Part shown: positions 26,742 through 34,693 of the stretch, in pieces
How positions within the stretch are numbered: the stretch's first letter is position 1
How the letters are laid out: each line of letters starts with the position of its first letter
DNA from: Mycobacterium sp. Z3061
GTDB taxonomy: Bacteria > Actinomycetota > Actinomycetes > Mycobacteriales > Mycobacteriaceae
Length of the DNA: 64,000 nt
Assembly (NCBI RefSeq): GCF_031583025.1
Contig: NZ_CP134062.1
Location: 1,736,001-1,800,000, forward strand
Direction of reading: 5' to 3'
The notes under the pieces: model-generated
The model's database searches: none
Told to the model about the DNA's origin: nothing
What the model saw: only the letters and a program-made list of their open reading frames with translations
Made by a program: the position numbers and the translations under genes

Positions 26742-27574
26742 CGGCCGCGGTAGTCACCCCGGAACAGGAATCGCAGCCGGCACCCAAGGTCGTCGTCCCC
26801 GAACCGCCGGGTGGCACGGCGCTGCGGGTCGGAGTGGTCACGCTGTGGCTGTCGGTGATCGTGCTGCTGCCGCTCGCCGCGATCGCATGGCAGGCGGTCG
26901 GCGGCGGCTGGCAGCACTTCTGGCTGGCCGTCACCTCGCATGCCGCGCTGGAGTCGTTCAAGGTGACGCTGATCATCTCCGTGGTGGTCACCGTCCTGGA
27001 CGTGATTTTCGGTGTGCTGGTGGCCTGGATGCTGGTGCGTGACGACTTCGCGTGGAAGGGCTTGCTGGACGCCGTCATCGACCTGCCGTTCGCCCTGCCG
27101 ACCATCGTCACCAGCCTGGTCATGCTGGCGCTGTACGGCCCGAGCAGCCCGATCGGCCTGCATCTGCAGCACACCCCGCCGGGAGTGGCGATGGCGCTCG
27201 CGTTCGTGACCCTGCCGTTCGTGGTTCGCGCCGTCCAGCCGGTGTTGCGGGAGATCGACCGGGAAGTCGAAGAGGCCGCCGCGTCGCTGGGTGCCGGCGG
27301 CCGCAAGGTCTTCACGTCCATCGTGCTGCCGTCGCTGTTACCGGCGGTGCTTTCCGGTGCGGGACTTGCATTCTCACGATGCATCGGTGAGTTCGGTTCG
27401 GTGGTGACGATCGGCGGCGCGGTGCCGGGCAGCACCGAAGTGTCGTCGCAGTGGATCCGCTCACTGATCGAGAACGACGACCGTCCAGCCGCCGCCGCGA
27501 TATCGATTGTGCTGCTGTCGGTTTCGTTCAGCGTGCTGTTCATCCTGCGGATCATCGGGGGGCGGAAGCGGTGA
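26738..27574 (+). CDS. cysT: Sulfate ABC transporter permease CysT (CysU)
   Basis: The 278-residue protein has six predicted membrane helices. The permease EAA-type loop appears as EIDREVEEAAASLGAGGRKV near residues 170-190, where the ATPase docks. LPFALPTIVTSLVMLALYG is a CysT family block. With CysW it forms the membrane channel for sulfate. Its ATG overlaps the subI stop and its stop overlaps the cysW GTG, so subI-cysT-cysW are coupled. Confidence 0.95.
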   Translation: MTAAVVTPEQESQPAPKVVVPEPPGGTALRVGVVTLWLSVIVLLPLAAIAWQAVGGGWQHFWLAVTSHAALESFKVTLIISVVVTVLDVIFGVLVAWMLVRDDFAWKGLLDAVIDLPFALPTIVTSLVMLALYGPSSPIGLHLQHTPPGVAMALAFVTLPFVVRAVQPVLREIDREVEEAAASLGAGGRKVFTSIVLPSLLPAVLSGAGLAFSRCIGEFGSVVTIGGAVPGSTEVSSQWIRSLIENDDRPAAAAISIVLLSVSFSVLFILRIIGGRKR

Positions 27575-28383
27575 CGTCCTCCAGCTGGGCGCGCTACCTG
27601 ATCCGCTACGTGGCGTCCGGCTACATCATCGTGATGCTGATCGTGCCCGTGTCACTGATCCTGTGGCGGACGTTCCGGCCGGGCTTCCACCAGTTCTACA
27701 TCTGGATCACCACGCCGGCCGCAATCTCCGCGCTGCACCTCTCGCTGCTGGTGTTGGCGATCGTGGTGCCGCTGAACGTATTATTTGGAGTCCCCACGGC
27801 ACTGCTGTTGGCCCGCAACCGATTCCGCGGCAAGGGTGTGCTGCAGTCCATCATCGACCTGCCGTTCGCGGTGTCGCCGATCATCGTCGGCGTGGCGCTG
27901 ATCTCGGCGTGGGGGTCGGCCGGCGCGCTGGGGTTCATCGAGCGGGACACCGGCGTGAAGATCATCTTCGGAGTTCCGGGCATCGTGCTGGCCAGCATCT
28001 TCGTCACCCTGCCGTTCGTGGTGCGCGAGGTGCAACTGGTGCTCAGCGAGGTGGGCACCGAGCAGGAGCAGGCGGCGGCGACGCTGGGATCGAGTTGGTG
28101 GCAGACCTTCTGGCGGATCACCTTGCCCTCGATCCGCTGGGGTCTGACCTACGGTGTGGAGCTGACCGTGGCGCGCACGCTCGGTGAGTTCGGCGGCGTC
28201 ATCATGGTGTCGTCGAATCTCCCGGGCAGCACTCAGACCCTCACGCTCCTCGTCAACGACCGGTACAACCGCGGACACGTCTACGGCGCCTATGCGTTGT
28301 CGTCGCTGATGATGGCGGTGGCCATCGCCTTCCTGATCGTCAAAGTGATCCTGCACCTGCGGCGGGCGCGGAAGGCCGACTGA
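27571..28383 (+). CDS. cysW: Sulfate ABC transporter permease CysW
   Basis: The 270-residue protein has six membrane helices and the EAA-type loop (EVGTEQEQAAATLGSSWWQT). The block ARTLGEFGGVIMVSSNLPG is typical of CysW. GTG at 27571 overlaps the cysT TGA and sets the reading frame. In M. tuberculosis the ATPase gene cysA1 follows cysW. Here no cysA is present, and the convergent cupin gene overlaps the last 44 bp of cysW, so the transporter must borrow an ATPase encoded elsewhere. Confidence 0.95.
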   Translation: MTSSSWARYLIRYVASGYIIVMLIVPVSLILWRTFRPGFHQFYIWITTPAAISALHLSLLVLAIVVPLNVLFGVPTALLLARNRFRGKGVLQSIIDLPFAVSPIIVGVALISAWGSAGALGFIERDTGVKIIFGVPGIVLASIFVTLPFVVREVQLVLSEVGTEQEQAAATLGSSWWQTFWRITLPSIRWGLTYGVELTVARTLGEFGGVIMVSSNLPGSTQTLTLLVNDRYNRGHVYGAYALSSLMMAVAIAFLIVKVILHLRRARKAD

Positions 28384-29314
28384 ACTGCATGTCGAGGCTG
28401 CGCAGGTAAGTCTGCAGACCCGCATCCTGGACGGGAATCAGATGCGCCGGCGCGCCGGACTCGTTGTAGTGCGCGTGCCACATGCCGGGCGGGGTCGTGA
28501 ACGCGCCGCCGGCCTGCCAGTCCACCCGGATCGGATCGGCGATCTGACCGCGGTAATCGAGTTCGGTGCCCAGCAGCGTGTAGCACCCGGGCTGGGCGTC
28601 CAGGATCAGGTCCAGGGCGACCGACTGGTGGCGGTGCGGGCGCTGCTCCCGACCGGGCGGCAGCACGCCGAACATCGCCCACAACACGTGCGTCAGCGTG
28701 AGCGTCTGCTCCTGCTCGGCGTTGGCCAGCAGCACGCTGACCCGGTTCTTCTCGTTGGCTCCCGGTTGCGAGGCGATGTGCTCGAGTTCGGCGATCACGT
28801 CCGCCCCGCGGAACTTGGTCGGACGGAAGCGGGGTTCGGATGCCCGGACGCCGAGGTGACGAAGCAGCGGCTCGTCGTGCACCCAGTACATCGCCGCGTC
28901 GTCGTCGGCGTGGAACGTCGCCTCGGCGCCGGCCGGCAAGGTCAGGAAATCGCCCTGCTCCCAACGCACCTGGCGGCCGTCAACCACGATGGCGCCGCGG
29001 CCGGACAGCACGTAGTACATCTGGGAAGTGGCGTTGGGGCAGGTGCCGATCCGCTCGCCCGCGCGGATCCGCACGAAGTTCGCCAGCAGTGCGGGACTGG
29101 TCGCCGCGCCCGTGCTGATGCCGAGGTCGGCGGAAAGGTCCAACGGCACGACACCGGTCGGCCGGTCCAGGTAGATCTCCGGGCCGAACTGCGCGATCGG
29201 CACCCGGGGTGTGTGGCCGGACCCGATGGGGTCGGCGGCCTGGGTGTATTCGAAATAGCGGGCGTCGCGGGCCCACGTCGTTTCCAGGTTGGAAGTTCCG
29301 AGGGTGGAAGTCAT
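28340..29314 (-). CDS. Bicupin protein (gentisate dioxygenase-like superfamily)
   Basis: The 324-residue protein contains two cupin domains. The N-terminal one (about 85-140) lacks the usual metal HxH (GTCPNATSQMYYVLSGRG). The C-terminal one (about 215-295) keeps a probable metal site: His-x-His in RPHRHQS and a late His in MWHAHYNE. Gentisate dioxygenases use their N-terminal metal centre, so that activity is doubtful. Single-metal bicupins such as (S)-ureidoglycine aminohydrolase are another model. It is divergent from a GntR regulator and is predicted to be leaderless. Its 3' end overlaps cysW by 44 bp tail to tail. Confidence 0.82.
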   Translation of the reverse strand: MTSTLGTSNLETTWARDARYFEYTQAADPIGSGHTPRVPIAQFGPEIYLDRPTGVVPLDLSADLGISTGAATSPALLANFVRIRAGERIGTCPNATSQMYYVLSGRGAIVVDGRQVRWEQGDFLTLPAGAEATFHADDDAAMYWVHDEPLLRHLGVRASEPRFRPTKFRGADVIAELEHIASQPGANEKNRVSVLLANAEQEQTLTLTHVLWAMFGVLPPGREQRPHRHQSVALDLILDAQPGCYTLLGTELDYRGQIADPIRVDWQAGGAFTTPPGMWHAHYNESGAPAHLIPVQDAGLQTYLRSLDMQFSRPSAPAAGAGSL

Positions 29315-29342
29315 GTCTATATCGTATCTATCTTGTATCTAT
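29315..29342. promoter_or_regulatory. Divergent promoter with direct repeats between cupin and gntR
   Basis: GTATCTAT occurs at 29324-29331 and 29335-29342, an 11-bp period, with a partial GTCTAT at 29315-29320. On the minus strand TACGAT (29326-29321) lies 6 nt before the cupin ATG, a leaderless promoter. On the plus strand TTGTAT (29333-29338) and TAGAGT (29355-29360), 16 bp apart, fit a gntR promoter. The repeats overlap both, as expected for a GntR operator. Confidence 0.55.
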
Positions 29343-29391
29343 GCTGCAAGCCGTTAGAGTTTCCGGTACCACGCAGGCGCAGAGGAGGGCC

Positions 29392-30066
29392 ATGACGTTG
29401 GAAGTCACCAGCGGTCCGGGTGCGGCCAAGGATCGTGCGCTCGACTACGTCAAGGCCAAGGTGCTGACCGGGGAGTTTCCCGGCGGGGAACTGATCAGCG
29501 AGGGGGAGGTGGCTTCCGCCCTCGGGATGTCGCGAACCCCGGTCCGCGAGGCGTTCCTGCAACTGGAGGCCGCCGGCCTGCTGCGGCTCTATCCGAAACG
29601 CGGGGCGCTGGTGGTGCCGGTCTCGCCGGGTGAGGTCCGCGCGGTCCTGCAGGCCCGGCTGGTGCTGGAAGAGTTCGCGGTGCGGGCGGTGATCGAGCGC
29701 GGTCCCGAGGCGTGTGCGGCTGTCTACGAACGGCTTTCGGCCCAGGTGCAGCGCCAGCGCAAGGCCGCGGCCGCATCCGGACTGCACGAATTCCTGGAAT
29801 CCGACCGTGCCTTTCATAACGCCACGCTGGAGGCCGCCGGCAACGACATCCTGGCCGGCTTCTACTCCACCCTGCGGGACCGGCAGATGCGGATGATCGG
29901 CGAATCGGCGCGCAATCCTCAGCGCCTGGCCACCATCATCGAGCAACACGAAGGCATCGCCCGGGCGCTTCGCGACGGGGACGGTGACGCCGCGCGAGCC
30001 GCGGTGCGGGCGCATCTGGCGGGCACCATGCGGGCGCTGGGCCTGGCCAGCGAGGGGGAACTGTGA
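29392..30066 (+). CDS. GntR family regulator (FadR/FCD subfamily)
   Basis: The 224-residue protein has an N-terminal winged helix (SEGEVASALGMSRTPVREAF LQLEAAGLL in two consecutive stretches) and a C-terminal helical FCD domain with metal/ligand-type residues (ESDRAFHNATLEAAGN and later EQHEGIARALRDGD). ATG 29392 is chosen because AGAGGAGGG precedes it and the predicted promoter -10 (29355-29360) lies downstream of the earlier ATG at 29341. It heads a tight operon whose next gene overlaps its stop, and it probably regulates the divergent cupin gene and itself. Confidence 0.92.
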   Translation: MTLEVTSGPGAAKDRALDYVKAKVLTGEFPGGELISEGEVASALGMSRTPVREAFLQLEAAGLLRLYPKRGALVVPVSPGEVRAVLQARLVLEEFAVRAVIERGPEACAAVYERLSAQVQRQRKAAAASGLHEFLESDRAFHNATLEAAGNDILAGFYSTLRDRQMRMIGESARNPQRLATIIEQHEGIARALRDGDGDAARAAVRAHLAGTMRALGLASEGEL

Positions 30067-31415
30067 AGCAGCGTGTTGTCGTGGTGGGCGGCGGGTTGGC
30101 GGGCCTGGCCGCCACGGTGTGGCTGGCCGAACTCGGCTACGCCGTCACGCTGGTGGAAGGCAACGGCAGGCTGGGCGGACGCACGATCGGCCTGACATCC
30201 GGGCACGGCGATGCGATCGAAAACGGGCAACACGTGCTGGCCGGTTCCTACGACTGCATCTTCCGCTATCTGGATTCGGTTGGCACGCGCCATCTTCTGA
30301 AGTTTCCCGACGAGTTCGGCGTGCGGTATCCCGGCGGGCACGTCGAGACGTTCGGTCTGCGGGCGCGTAATGCCCGGCGGATGTTCCTCGGTCAGGTACG
30401 GGGCCTGGGGTTGGTGGATCTGCTGCGTGCCGCGCCGGCATGGGCCCGGTTGATGCGTGACGTGGTGCGCTTCGACGATGCGCTGGACGACATCACCGTG
30501 GACGAGTGGTTCGACCGTCTCGGGTTTCCCGCCGCGGTTCGCCGAATCATGCTCAATTCCATGGTGATCGGTCTGCTGAACGAGTTACCCGAGTACGCGT
30601 CGGCGCATGCTTTCGCCGCTCTGTTGCGGACCGGCGCCGACCGCGTTCGTCGCGGCGGCGGGACGGCCATGCGCATCGGCTATCCCACCGTCGACCTGGA
30701 AACCTTGTACCTCAACGGCGCTCGCCGCGTGATGGCCGAACGCGGGGTCCAGGTGCGGTTGCGGACCCGGGCGTTGGCGGTCGCGGTGGACGACGGTCGC
30801 GCGTCGGGGGTGCGGTTGGCCGACGGTTCGGTGATCGACGCCGACGCGGTGGTGCTGGCAGTGCCGTCCTGGAATCTGCGGTCGCTGCTGGACGAGGTGC
30901 CCGGGTCCGAGGACGTCCGGTTGGCGGCCAAGCAACTCGAGCCGATCCCGATCATGAACGCCTACGTGTTGCTGGATCGACCGCTGGGCACCGTGGCGCC
31001 GTGGGAATCGTTGCTGGACAGCGACATCGGCTGGGTCTTCGACCGCGACCGGATGCACGGGCCGCGCAGCGACGGCAACCATCTCTACGCGCTGACCACC
31101 TGCGCCGCCTACGACCTGATGACGTTGAAGAACCCGGAGGTGGCCGACCGCCTGGTCGGCGCACTGCGCGCCAGCTACCCGGCCGCGCGCGAGGCCCGGG
31201 TCCTCGACGTCACCGTGGTGCCCTGGCCGAAGGCCACGTTCTCGTCCCGGGTCGGCATGTCGACCATCCGCCCCGGCAACCGCACGTCGTTGCCCAACCT
31301 GGTGCTGGCCGGTGACTGGACGCACAACGACTGGCCCACCACGATGGAGGGCGCTGCCCAAAGCGCCTCGTATGCAGTCGATCTCGTCCACGAAGTGCTG
31401 CGGTCCGGGAGTTGA
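30063..31415 (+). CDS. FAD-dependent hydroxysqualene dehydroxylase-like (HpnE / phytoene-desaturase family)
   Basis: The 450-residue protein has the N-terminal FAD fold (VVVGGGLAGLAATVWLAELG), the GGRT motif, and DAIENGQHVLAGSYDCI, a signature of HpnE-like enzymes. The C-terminal FAD motif is LPNLVLAGDWTHNDWPTTMEGA. HpnE reduces hydroxysqualene to squalene, and related enzymes act on carotenoids. Without hpnC or hpnD nearby the substrate is only a guess. GTG 30063 overlaps the gntR TGA, so it is translationally coupled. Confidence 0.85.
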   Translation: MKQRVVVVGGGLAGLAATVWLAELGYAVTLVEGNGRLGGRTIGLTSGHGDAIENGQHVLAGSYDCIFRYLDSVGTRHLLKFPDEFGVRYPGGHVETFGLRARNARRMFLGQVRGLGLVDLLRAAPAWARLMRDVVRFDDALDDITVDEWFDRLGFPAAVRRIMLNSMVIGLLNELPEYASAHAFAALLRTGADRVRRGGGTAMRIGYPTVDLETLYLNGARRVMAERGVQVRLRTRALAVAVDDGRASGVRLADGSVIDADAVVLAVPSWNLRSLLDEVPGSEDVRLAAKQLEPIPIMNAYVLLDRPLGTVAPWESLLDSDIGWVFDRDRMHGPRSDGNHLYALTTCAAYDLMTLKNPEVADRLVGALRASYPAAREARVLDVTVVPWPKATFSSRVGMSTIRPGNRTSLPNLVLAGDWTHNDWPTTMEGAAQSASYAVDLVHEVLRSGS

Positions 31416-31453
31416 GCGCAACCGGGCGCCCGCGGTATGAGATTCTGGGCCGC

Positions 31454-32287
31454 ATGGCGAAGCTGCGGGGCCGACGGGTGGCCATCACCGGAGGGGCCCA
31501 GGGCATCGGCCGGGCGATCGGTGAGGCGCTGATCGCAGCGGGCGCCACGGTCGCCCTCGGCGACGTGCAGGAAGCTGCTGTCCGGCAGACCGCCACCGAC
31601 ATCGGGGCCGAGGGCTATCACCTCGACGTGACCGACGCGGCGAGCTTCGAGGCCTTCCTGGACCAGTCCACCGCGGATCTCGGGGGCCTCGACGTCCTGG
31701 TCAACAACGCGGGCATCATGCCGATCGGGCCGTTCCTGCAGGAAAACCCCAAAGTCACCCGGCGCACCATCGAGATCGACGTGCTGGGTGTGCTGACCGG
31801 CACCCGGCTGGCCGGTGCCCGCTTCGCCGAGCGCGGATCGGGCCACATCGTCAACATCGCCTCGGTGATGGGCACCCTGGCCTCCCCGAACGCGGCCACC
31901 TACTGCGCGTCCAAGTACGCCGTCGTCGGGTTCAGCGAGGCGCTGCGTCAGGAGTGGCGGGGTAGCGGCGTCAAGGTGTCGGCCATCTGCCCGGGTTTCG
32001 TCCGGACCGAGTTGATCGCCGGGATGTCGGCGCCCGGACTGCTGGAGCGTTTCCTGGTGGTCAACCCCGAGGATGTCGCCACCGCCGTGGTGGCCGAACT
32101 GGCCAAGGGAGCTTCCCGCACGGTGTTCGTGCCCAAGTTGGTGGGTCTGGTTTCCCGCGGAACGGTCACGCTGCCGGCGCCCCTGGTGGACGCGGCCTTC
32201 CGGTTGTCGGGCGGTAACAAGGTCACCGCGGAGCTCGACCGCGAGCAGCGGGCCGCCTATCAGGCGCGTATCGAGGATCAGGAGTAG
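31454..32287 (+). CDS. Short-chain dehydrogenase/reductase
   Basis: The 277-residue SDR has the TGGAQGIG cofactor motif near residues 12-19, NNAG, catalytic Ser in NIASVMG and the YCASK active-site motif. These enzymes oxidise or reduce alcohols and ketones with NAD(P)H. ATG 31454 gives the usual SDR start; a TTG at 31412 overlapping the previous stop is possible. It is third in the GntR operon and precedes an ADC-fold protein by 2 bp. The substrate is probably an isoprenoid, steroid or fatty keto/alcohol compound, by context only. Confidence 0.92.
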   Translation: MAKLRGRRVAITGGAQGIGRAIGEALIAAGATVALGDVQEAAVRQTATDIGAEGYHLDVTDAASFEAFLDQSTADLGGLDVLVNNAGIMPIGPFLQENPKVTRRTIEIDVLGVLTGTRLAGARFAERGSGHIVNIASVMGTLASPNAATYCASKYAVVGFSEALRQEWRGSGVKVSAICPGFVRTELIAGMSAPGLLERFLVVNPEDVATAVVAELAKGASRTVFVPKLVGLVSRGTVTLPAPLVDAAFRLSGGNKVTAELDREQRAAYQARIEDQE

Positions 32288-32289
32288 GC

Positions 32290-32994
32290 ATGGGGGACAA
32301 CGACACTCGGATCGAGCTGACCGGACTGCGGGGTGTGCCGGAAAGCGCGCTCAGTCAGGCGCTGGTCGCGACGCTGCCGCGCAATGAAGCGCCCGCGCCG
32401 TGGGAGTGCCGCTGCTCGGCCCTGCTGTGGCTGGGCCGCGGCGGTCGCGCCGCCGCCTCGGTCCTGCCGCCGGCGCTGGCGGGCAGTCCGGCGCTGGTCA
32501 CACTCGGTGCGTTCGTCCGCTACACCGACACCCCGGTCGGCGCCTACGACGAGGTGCTCGGCATCGTCGGCTCGCGGAGCGGCCTGCGCCCCTGGGGCAA
32601 TGTGGCCTTCATGTCGGTCGACTCCGAGACCAGCCTGGTCGGCGGCCGCACCAACTGGGCGATGCCGAAGACGCTGGCCCGCTTCGACGGGGAGTTGGCC
32701 GACGGCAACCTCATCACCGGCAGCAGCACCGATGAGCCGTCGTGGACGGTCAGCGCGACGCCGCGGATCAAGGGGCCTGCGCTGCCGTTGAAGGTCAAGG
32801 GCAGCGCGCGCCAGCAGTTCGCGGACGGTCGCATCGGTGATTCGCTGCTGACGTTCAACGGCCGGATCCGGCCGGCCCTGGTGACCGTCGGCGTGTCGTC
32901 GTCGGGCCCGCTGCCGACGTGGTTGCGTCCCGGACTGCACCTGGGCGCCTTCGTCGAAGAGGCGACCTTCACCCTGGGCGAACCGCGGTTCTGA
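32290..32994 (+). CDS. Acetoacetate decarboxylase-like (ADC-fold) protein
   Basis: The 234-residue protein belongs by eye to the ADC superfamily: a conserved core block MSVDSETSLVGGRTNWAMPK with a single Lys near the Schiff-base position, and FNGRIRPALVTV. True acetoacetate decarboxylases use a Lys-Lys pair to decarboxylate a beta-keto acid. The pair is absent here, so another carbonyl-directed activity is possible. It begins 2 bp after the SDR stop and is the last gene of the GntR operon. Confidence 0.75.
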   Translation: MGDNDTRIELTGLRGVPESALSQALVATLPRNEAPAPWECRCSALLWLGRGGRAAASVLPPALAGSPALVTLGAFVRYTDTPVGAYDEVLGIVGSRSGLRPWGNVAFMSVDSETSLVGGRTNWAMPKTLARFDGELADGNLITGSSTDEPSWTVSATPRIKGPALPLKVKGSARQQFADGRIGDSLLTFNGRIRPALVTVGVSSSGPLPTWLRPGLHLGAFVEEATFTLGEPRF

Positions 32995-32996
32995 CG

Positions 32997-33041
32997 GCGG
33001 CGACCCGCTGCGCCCGGCTGCGCCGCGCTTGCGATCGCCGC
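32997..33041. terminator. Possible bidirectional terminator between convergent genes
   Basis: GCGGCGA (32997-33003) and TCGCCGC (33035-33041) can close a long GC-rich stem-loop in the 57-bp gap between the ADC-like gene and the antiporter gene, which converge. No U-tract is present. Confidence 0.35.
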
Positions 33042-33051
33042 GGTTTGCGGG

Positions 33052-34548
33052 CTAGTCGAGCTCGCCGTACTCGTCGAACCAGTGCGCAAGCTTGCCGCGC
33101 CGGCTGACGGCGCGCAGTCTGGCCTCGGCCGCGGCGCGGGTCTTGCTGGTGGTGATGATCAGTAGCTCGTCGCCACTCTCGATGCGGGTATCGGGCTCAG
33201 GGACGAAGGTGTGGCCGTCGCGGATGATCAGGGTGATGACGGCCGGGTCGGGTAGCCGCAGTTCCAGGATGGTGACGTTGTGCAGCCGCGACGGCCGCTG
33301 CACCCGCATGGTCAGCAGTTCGGCGTCGAGCATGTCCAGCGGCGCGGCTTCCACCTGAATCTCGCGGGTCGCCTCGCGCGAAATCAGGCCCAGGACGCGG
33401 GCGATGGGCCGCAGGCTGGGGCCCTGGATCAGGGTGAACACCACGACCAGCACGAACACGATGTTGAGCAGCCGGGAGCTGCCCGGCACGCCTTCCACGA
33501 TCGGGAAGGTCGCCAGCACGATCGGGACCGCGCCGCGCAGGCCTGCCCAGGACAGGAAAGCCTGATCTCGCCAGGGCGTTCGGAACCAGATCAGCGTTCC
33601 CACCACCGACAGCGGCCGCGCGACCAGCAGCAGCACCAGCCCGATCACGATCGCCGGGATCAGGTCAGCCGCCAGATCGCTCGGGTTGACCAGCAGGCCG
33701 AGCAGGACGAACAGGCCGATCTGGGCCAGCCACCCGACCCCTTCGGCGAAGGATCGGGTCGCCGAACGGTGCGGCAGCCCCGAGTTCGCCAGGACCACCG
33801 CGGCCAGGTACGCGGCGATGAAGCCACTGGCGTGGGCGTCACCGGCGGCGGCGAACGCCACCAGGCCCAGGCCGAACGTGGCGATCGGGTACAGGCCGGA
33901 CGCCGGCAACGCGATGCGCCGCAGTCCGAACGAGCCGAGGTAGCCGACCAGCAGCCCGATCACGGACCCGCCGAGCAGCTCGTACAGCAGGTCGGTGACG
34001 GCGCCCTCCGGTTTGAACACGAAGGGCACCACGCTGAACATCAGGACCAGGATCACCCCGGGTGCGTCGTTGAACCCGGACTCCGCCTCCAGCAGCCCGG
34101 CCAGCCGGCGCGGCAACGGCAGCACCCGCAGCACCGAGAACACCGCCGCCGCGTCGGTCGAAGACACGATGGCGCCCAGCAGCAGAGCGAGTTGCCAGTC
34201 GAAGTGCAGCAGCAGGTGCGCGCCGACGGCGGTGACCACCGTGCTGATGACGACGCCCACCGTGCCCAGAGCGGCCGCCGGCGCCAGGACCTTGCGGATG
34301 TCGCTGAACCTGGTGGTCAGACCGCCTTCCACCAGAATGACGGCCAGCGCCGCGATGCCCACGTTGCGGGACAGGATCACGTCGTCGAACTGCAGGCCCA
34401 ACCCGTCCTCGCCGATGACGACACCGACGAGCAGGAACAACAACAGACTCGGGAAGCCCACGACGGTGGCCACGCGGGTACCGACGATGCTGGCCAGCAG
34501 CACGAGGCCGCCGACCGACACGGTCAGGTACAGCTGTTCCAGGGTCAT
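33052..34548 (-). CDS. K+/H+ (cation/proton) antiporter, CvrA/NhaP2 type with RCK_C domain
   Basis: The 498-residue protein has about 12-13 membrane helices of the CPA family. The ion-binding motifs are visible: SSTDAAAVFSVLRVLPLPRR and ESGFNDAPGV. A cytoplasmic TrkA-C/RCK_C domain occupies about residues 400-485. Such proteins expel K+ (or Na+) in exchange for protons and are gated by nucleotides bound to RCK domains. ATG 34548 (MTLEQLYLTVSVGG) is preferred over far-upstream starts because the membrane domain begins here. It is divergent from a CeoC-like RCK protein gene. Confidence 0.93.
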   Translation of the reverse strand: MTLEQLYLTVSVGGLVLLASIVGTRVATVVGFPSLLLFLLVGVVIGEDGLGLQFDDVILSRNVGIAALAVILVEGGLTTRFSDIRKVLAPAAALGTVGVVISTVVTAVGAHLLLHFDWQLALLLGAIVSSTDAAAVFSVLRVLPLPRRLAGLLEAESGFNDAPGVILVLMFSVVPFVFKPEGAVTDLLYELLGGSVIGLLVGYLGSFGLRRIALPASGLYPIATFGLGLVAFAAAGDAHASGFIAAYLAAVVLANSGLPHRSATRSFAEGVGWLAQIGLFVLLGLLVNPSDLAADLIPAIVIGLVLLLVARPLSVVGTLIWFRTPWRDQAFLSWAGLRGAVPIVLATFPIVEGVPGSSRLLNIVFVLVVVFTLIQGPSLRPIARVLGLISREATREIQVEAAPLDMLDAELLTMRVQRPSRLHNVTILELRLPDPAVITLIIRDGHTFVPEPDTRIESGDELLIITTSKTRAAAEARLRAVSRRGKLAHWFDEYGELD

Positions 34549-34666
34549 GTGGTTCCAGTCAGACGAGGCGATGTGGTGCGGACGAGGCCGCCGGCATCGG
34601 CGTGCTGCCAGTAAATCAGCCCGCAGCCGACGGCCGCGCGTTGCACAGCGGGAAGTGCCGGGTGTC

Positions 34667-34693
34667 ATGGCATACGCAAAGATGGTCGTGTGA
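34667..34693 (+). CDS. Possible 8-codon leader ORF overlapping the CeoC-like start
   Basis: ATG at 34667 opens an 8-residue frame (MAYAKMVV) whose TGA (34691-34693) overlaps the GTG start at 34690. GGGAAG lies upstream. It could couple translation to the next gene, but so short an ORF may be chance. Confidence 0.3.
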   Translation: MAYAKMVV

